From positions 1-35,271 of the forward strand of contig CABXEZ010000012.1 in the NCBI GenBank assembly GCA_902511405.1: a DNA stretch of 35,271 nt, given 5' to 3'. The DNA is from an uncultured Alphaproteobacteria bacterium. GTDB taxonomy: Bacteria > Pseudomonadota > Alphaproteobacteria > HIMB59 > GCA-002718135. Below, piece after piece: positions 31,353 to 35,271 of the stretch. Numbering within the stretch: the stretch's first letter is position 1; every line of letters starts with the position of its first letter. Under the pieces are notes generated by a model that was not told the origin of the DNA, did not search any database, and saw only the letters and a program-made list of their open reading frames with translations. A program made the position numbers and the translations under genes.

Positions 31353-33128
31353 ATGTATAAAAATTCAGTTTTAATTAAAACATCTAAACTTTTATTTCCA
31401 TTTCTATGGCCTAACAACAGAAGAGACCTTAAGATAAGAGTGGTCTTTGCTTTATTTAGCATGGTTTTTGCTAAAATAGCTAGTGTGTATACACCTCTAA
31501 TTTTAGGTGATGCAGTAGATTCTCTAACAGATTTGAGTAGTGGCATTAATTTATTATTATATGTCCCTATAGCAATAATAATTTCTTATGGATTTGTAAG
31601 AATTGCTTCATTTGCATTTAACGAAATAAGAGACGCATTATTTTCAAAAGTAAGCCAAAACGCAATAAGAAAAGTAAGTTTAAAAATTTTCAAACATTTA
31701 CATTTTTTATCTTTAGATTTTCACCTCTCACGTCAAACTGGTGGTTTAAACCGCTATATTGACCGAGGAACAAAGGGAATAGATTTCCTTCTACGCTATG
31801 TTTTATTCAACGTAGTTCCAACTTTTATAGAGCTTATTTTAGTAATAGGTATTCTCTTATCTCTATACGGCTATGAATATGCGTTAATAACATTTGTTAC
31901 GATTAGTATTTATATAATTTTAACATTCACTATCACTCAATGGAGGATACAATTTAGAAAAGATATGAATGCAGCTGATAATGATGCAAGTACTAAAATG
32001 ATAGATAGTTTATTAAATTTTGAAACTGTAAAATATTTTAATAACGAAGATCATGAATTTAATAGGCTTGATCAATCATTATCAAAATATGAAAATGCAG
32101 CTAATAAGAACAGAATGTCCTTATCGCTGTTAAATGTTAGTCAAACACTGGTCATTATGACAGGGATAACAATTATGCTTGTTCTTTCAGTATTTGGTAT
32201 AAAAAATAATTCTATTTCAGTTGGGGGTTTTGTAGTTATTAACGCATATATGCTGCAACTCTATCAACCATTAAACTTCCTTGGAACAATATATAGGGAA
32301 ATAAGACAATCTCTTATTGATATGGAAAATATGTTTAATTTACTAAATGAGAAAAATAACGTTGAAGATAAGGGAAATACTAATTTAGAAAATAAAAATT
32401 CTGAAATAATATTTAATAATATTTCATTTGGGTATCATCCAGATAGATCTATTATTAAAAATTTATCTTTTAAATTATCGAGGGGTAAAACGTTAGCTAT
32501 TGTTGGTCCAACTGGTGCTGGTAAATCAACGATATCTAAATTATTATTTCGTTTTTATGATCCTTTAAATGGAGAAATATTAATCAATAATAAAAATATA
32601 AAAAATTATAAGCAGTTAGATTTGCGAAAAATTATAGGTATTGTCCCTCAAGACACTGTTCTATTTAATGACACTATTTATTATAACATTAGTTATGGAG
32701 AACCTAATGCAACTAAAGAAGAAATTATAAATGCTTCTAAAATTGCGGGTATTCATGATTTTATAGAAAGCATACCTGGTAAATATAATACCCTTGTAGG
32801 TGAAAGAGGGTTAAAATTATCTGGTGGAGAAAAACAAAGAGTAGCAATTGCTAGAACTATCTTGAAAAATCCATCTATTTATTTTTTTGATGAAGCAACA
32901 TCTGCTTTAGACTCATCGACTGAAAAAGAAATAATTAAAAATCTTGAAGCTATATCAAAAAATAAAACTACTCTTATAATTGCTCATCGACTATCTACTA
33001 TATCTAAAGCAGATAATATAATTGTAATCAATAAAGGCAACATTGTCGAAAATGGCAATCATCAAAAATTATTAGATCAAAATGGATTATATGCAGATAT
33101 GTGGAATAAACAAAAACACGTATCTTAA
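31353..33128 (+). CDS. Atm1-type ABC half-transporter
   Basis: This 591-residue half-transporter has six membrane helices (about 25-310) and a C-terminal ATPase. The Atm1/HMT1-type motif LNFETVKYFNNEDHEFNR is near 219-236. The ATPase has Walker A GPTGAGKST (near 383-391), signature LSGGEKQRVAIART, Walker B IYFFDEATSALD and the switch His in IAHRLST. The family exports glutathione-linked sulfur or metal compounds across the membrane in support of Fe-S or metal homeostasis. It would act as a homodimer. Its final 15 codons (NGLYADMWNKQKHVS) reappear in a broken copy at 34212-34259, a trace of a tandem duplication. Confidence 0.9.
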   Translation: MYKNSVLIKTSKLLFPFLWPNNRRDLKIRVVFALFSMVFAKIASVYTPLILGDAVDSLTDLSSGINLLLYVPIAIIISYGFVRIASFAFNEIRDALFSKVSQNAIRKVSLKIFKHLHFLSLDFHLSRQTGGLNRYIDRGTKGIDFLLRYVLFNVVPTFIELILVIGILLSLYGYEYALITFVTISIYIILTFTITQWRIQFRKDMNAADNDASTKMIDSLLNFETVKYFNNEDHEFNRLDQSLSKYENAANKNRMSLSLLNVSQTLVIMTGITIMLVLSVFGIKNNSISVGGFVVINAYMLQLYQPLNFLGTIYREIRQSLIDMENMFNLLNEKNNVEDKGNTNLENKNSEIIFNNISFGYHPDRSIIKNLSFKLSRGKTLAIVGPTGAGKSTISKLLFRFYDPLNGEILINNKNIKNYKQLDLRKIIGIVPQDTVLFNDTIYYNISYGEPNATKEEIINASKIAGIHDFIESIPGKYNTLVGERGLKLSGGEKQRVAIARTILKNPSIYFFDEATSALDSSTEKEIIKNLEAISKNKTTLIIAHRLSTISKADNIIVINKGNIVENGNHQKLLDQNGLYADMWNKQKHVS

Positions 33129-33129
33129 T

Positions 33130-34017
33130 TTAAGAATTAATATTTACTTTAGCTCTTACTAATTCTTTATCTAATTTTAGTTCTCGAATTGTTATTATGA
33201 TAATGCCAATAAATATGACTATAGCACCTAACCAAGTGTAAATATCTGGAGACTCATTAAATAAAAAATACCCATAAAAAGAAGCTATTATTAAACCAAT
33301 AAAAGAAAAAGGCTGAGTCATTGATACATCTACTAGTTTAAAAGCATGATTAATAGAAAAATGAGAAATAGTTCCTACAAAAGCTGCCAAAGATAAATAA
33401 ATAATACTATTAGTAGTTGGTGTCTCCCAAAAAATAATAGCTGTAATTAAAGTTAAAAAAGTCATAAATGTATACATATACGTAAGAATAGTTATGGAGC
33501 TATCTTTGTTAGTGAGCTGTTTAGTTAATATAATAATTATTGACCAAAAAAAAGTGGCGACTAACACCATTTGAATACCTAATGAGACATCCATAATTCC
33601 AGGACGCAAAATAATTAGCATACCTATAAATCCTATTACTAAAGCGCTTATTCTATATATTCGAATATTCTCTTTTAAGAACAATACTGCCAAAATAGTC
33701 ACAAAAAAAGGAACTAAAAAATTTAAAGCAGAAATTTTTTCATATGGAACTAACATTAATGCTGAAAAAGTTAAAAGCATCGCAGGGTAATTTAAAAGTG
33801 ATCTTATTACATGTAATAAAATATTAGATGTTTTATAAACTTTAAATTTTGTTTTTAAAATATATGGAAAAATAAATATAAACCCAATTAAGAAACGAAG
33901 AAAAGCAGCAATATAAATACTTACATCATTCTGAGCAAATTTAATCAATACGCCCATTGTGCTTCCAGCAAATATTGAAATTAGTATTAATATAATTGCT
34001 AATAAATTTTTAGACAT
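33130..34017 (-). CDS. EamA/DMT-family permease, tandem copy 1
   Basis: The 295-residue protein has ten predicted membrane helices in two EamA repeats. It is clearly paralogous to the gene at 34267: they share long identical runs such as PFFVTILAV and LVDVSMTQPFSF, and by eye roughly two thirds of positions agree. The substrate is unknown. It converges with the ABC gene with only one base between stops. Copy 1 has no intact upstream neighbour: a remnant of the right-hand gene's tail lies 117 bases upstream of its start. Confidence 0.9.
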   Translation of the reverse strand: MSKNLLAIILILISIFAGSTMGVLIKFAQNDVSIYIAAFLRFLIGFIFIFPYILKTKFKVYKTSNILLHVIRSLLNYPAMLLTFSALMLVPYEKISALNFLVPFFVTILAVLFLKENIRIYRISALVIGFIGMLIILRPGIMDVSLGIQMVLVATFFWSIIIILTKQLTNKDSSITILTYMYTFMTFLTLITAIIFWETPTTNSIIYLSLAAFVGTISHFSINHAFKLVDVSMTQPFSFIGLIIASFYGYFLFNESPDIYTWLGAIVIFIGIIIITIRELKLDKELVRAKVNINS

Positions 34018-34134
34018 ATTATTAAAAGAATAGTTTTAAAAAATTAACAAACTTTAATATTATTAATAAAATTTACTATATGCCGTTTAAGCAACGACAT
34101 ATGATATTTAAGCATATAAAAAATTAATTTATGA

Positions 34135-34221
34135 TTATTTCAGTTGTGTCTCATCTATTTGAGTATTGTAATTCCACATATCTGCATTTATTGCCGATCC
34201 GAATCTTTTAGAATGGTTTGT
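34135..34221 (-). pseudogene. Remnant of the C-terminal end of the right-edge gene
   Basis: The minus strand reads TNHSKRFGSAINADMWNYNT, then QIDETQLK and a stop. The right-edge gene ends TNKSARFGSGKNGNTWNHVT, then QIDETPIEVIIN and a stop. The two are homologous over at least 27 residues. The copy has no gene body, because it joins directly to a remnant of the ABC gene at about 34212-34221. It marks the left unit of a tandem duplication. Confidence 0.7.
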
Positions 34222-34259
34222 ATACTGAAATGTGGAATAAACAAAAGCATTCATCATAA
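34212..34259 (+). pseudogene. Remnant of the C-terminal end of the ABC transporter gene
   Basis: The plus strand reads NGLYTEMWNKQKHSS and a stop, against NGLYADMWNKQKHVS and a stop at the true end of the ABC gene (33128). It sits 7 bases before EamA copy 2, the same arrangement as the real ABC tail before EamA copy 1. It is the start of the second duplication unit and has no upstream coding part. Confidence 0.75.
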
Positions 34260-34266
34260 AATGTAA

Positions 34267-35154
34267 TTAAGTGTTAATGCTAAGTTTACTTCTCACTAAA
34301 TCTTTATTTAATTTAATTTCTCTAATAGTAATAATAATAACGCCCAAAAATATAATAACAGCACCTACCCAAGTATAAAAATCTGGTTTTTCATCAAAAA
34401 TAAAATAACCATAAAAAGATGCTAAGATCAAACCCGCAAATGAAAAAGGTTGAGTCATTGATACATCAACTAACTTATAAACATGATTAATTATAAGATG
34501 AAAAATTGATCCTGATATGGCTGCCATTAATATATAAGTAAAGCTGATTAATGAGGGAGTTTCCCAAAAGAAAATTACTATAAAGAAACTTAAAAAAGTC
34601 ATAAAAGTATACTGATATGTCAATATTGTAATTGAACTATCTTCTTTCGTTAATTTTTTGGTAATTATGATAACAACAGCCCAAATAAATGATGATAGCA
34701 AAGTCATTTGAATACCAATAGAAATATCAATAATGCCTGGCCTTAAAATAACAAGCATACCTATAAAACCAATAATTAATGCTCCAATTCTATAAATTTT
34801 TATTTTTTCTTTTAAGAATATTACCGCTAATATTGTAACAAAAAAAGGAACGACAAAATGAAGAGCTGAGATTTTTTCAAAAGGTATCATTGCTAAGGCT
34901 GCAAATCCTAAAAGCATTGCAGGTAAATTTAAGCATGATCTTATTAAATGAATTTTAAAATTTGGAGTATTATAAACGCTGAATTTAGTTTTTAAAATAT
35001 ACGGAAAGACCAATAAAAAACCTAAGAAAAAACGAAAAAAACCAGCCGTATAAACATTTAAATCATTTTGAGCTAACTTCATTAGGGTTCCCATTGAAGT
35101 GCCAAAAAAAATTGATAAAAAAATTAGTAAAATAGCAAAAGTATTTTTATTCAT
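34267..35154 (-). CDS. EamA/DMT-family permease, tandem copy 2
   Basis: This is a 295-residue ten-helix permease, paralog of the gene at 33130 with the same length and no gaps by eye. The first repeat contains GTSMGTLMKLAQNDLNVYTA and the second WAVVIIITKKLTKEDSSITI. Its ATG lies 11 bases after the stop of the right-edge gene, so it is probably co-transcribed with it; that is likely the ancestral arrangement. The substrate is unknown, but association with the right-edge gene may reveal it once that gene is seen whole. Confidence 0.9.
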   Translation of the reverse strand: MNKNTFAILLIFLSIFFGTSMGTLMKLAQNDLNVYTAGFFRFFLGFLLVFPYILKTKFSVYNTPNFKIHLIRSCLNLPAMLLGFAALAMIPFEKISALHFVVPFFVTILAVIFLKEKIKIYRIGALIIGFIGMLVILRPGIIDISIGIQMTLLSSFIWAVVIIITKKLTKEDSSITILTYQYTFMTFLSFFIVIFFWETPSLISFTYILMAAISGSIFHLIINHVYKLVDVSMTQPFSFAGLILASFYGYFIFDEKPDFYTWVGAVIIFLGVIIITIREIKLNKDLVRSKLSINT

Positions 35155-35165
35155 TAAATAAAAAA

Positions 35166-35271
35166 TTAATTAATGATTACTTCTATAGGAGTCTCGTCTA
35201 TTTGAGTAACATGATTCCAAGTATTTCCATTTTTTCCAGATCCAAATCTTGCCGATTTATTGGTATAGGGA
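35166..35271 (-). CDS. Unidentified gene, 3' end only (runs off right edge)
   Basis: An open frame enters from the right edge and ends at TAA 35166-35168. Its last residues are YTNKSARFGSGKNGNTWNHV, then TQIDETPIEVIIN. The family cannot be named from 34 residues. It is real coding sequence because a homologous tail is preserved at 34135-34221 with the amino-acid pattern conserved despite base changes. EamA copy 2 follows after 11 bases. Confidence 0.6.
   Translation of the reverse strand, partial: PYTNKSARFGSGKNGNTWNHVTQIDETPIEVIIN

Noticed and set aside
34135-34256. A 40-codon minus-strand ORF starting MMNAFVYSTFQY
   Set aside because: Its N-terminal part is the antisense of the ABC remnant and its C-terminal part is the right-gene remnant; it arose by fusion at the duplication junction and has no ribosome binding site.
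34212-34259. A small real gene on the plus strand before EamA copy 2
   Set aside because: It aligns with the last codons of the ABC gene and has no start or body, so it is a duplication remnant.
1-35271. CRISPR arrays, tRNA or rRNA genes, IS elements, phage genes
   Set aside because: I looked for regularly spaced repeats, T-arm-like motifs and transposase or integrase motifs on both strands and found none convincing.

Overview
The window is strongly AT-rich, with short intergenic gaps, many overlapping or abutting genes, few strong ribosome binding sites and no tRNA, rRNA, IS element, phage gene or CRISPR array that I can see. The gene mix includes bactofilin, AnmK, an Atm1-type exporter, phytanoyl-CoA-type dioxygenase, alpha-L-rhamnosidase, EamA permeases, photolyase and dimethylargininase. 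It suggests a streamlined, free-living marine alphaproteobacterium, of SAR11/HIMB59-like habit. That placement is inference from composition and gene content; no marker gene settles it.

Layout. Positions 1-4102 (minus) hold an operon of four exported proteins of unknown function; one has a FlgT/LPP20-like N-terminus. A divergent gene for an unknown membrane-anchored or secreted protein follows, then a small Cys-tailed protein and a cytoplasmic rhodanese. Positions 5883-8595 hold a membrane-anchored sorbosone-dehydrogenase-like propeller, a small membrane protein with a strong terminator, and a DUF1772 protein. Positions 8677-11862 (minus) form a compact, very AT-rich sugar-modification cassette: a KdsB-like cytidylyltransferase, a NIPSNAP protein, a cupin and an SDR. 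It is flanked on both sides by broken genes, a Gfo/Idh/MocA oxidoreductase remnant and an unidentified remnant, so it looks like an eroding surface-polysaccharide island.

Positions 11934-17592 carry dimethylargininase, a small ABM-like protein, an exported rhodanese, and a divergent 2OG-Fe(II) dioxygenase / GH78 rhamnosidase pair sharing a 15-bp palindrome. Positions 17646-22200 carry an HDAC-family deacetylase overlapping a photolyase, then an EamA permease and a Cys/Met-metabolism PLP enzyme. The PLP enzyme's leader can fold into a hairpin plus pseudoknot at the ribosome binding site, which recalls SAM-II/SAM-V riboswitches. Positions 22366-26779 carry anmK, a MarC-family protein, a cytochrome b561-like protein, an exported calcium-propeller protein and YjbQ.

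Positions 26780-27075 contain no gene but three successive inverted-repeat structures, one a compact three-way junction; this is the best candidate for an undescribed structured RNA. A small unknown protein and a membrane-anchored HExxH protease follow. Positions 28566-33128 hold bactofilin, an IMP dehydrogenase with no room for CBS domains, a YugP-type metallopeptidase and an Atm1-type ABC exporter. Positions 33130-35271 contain two EamA paralogs made by a tandem duplication. The junction is still readable as the fused tail ends of the two flanking genes.
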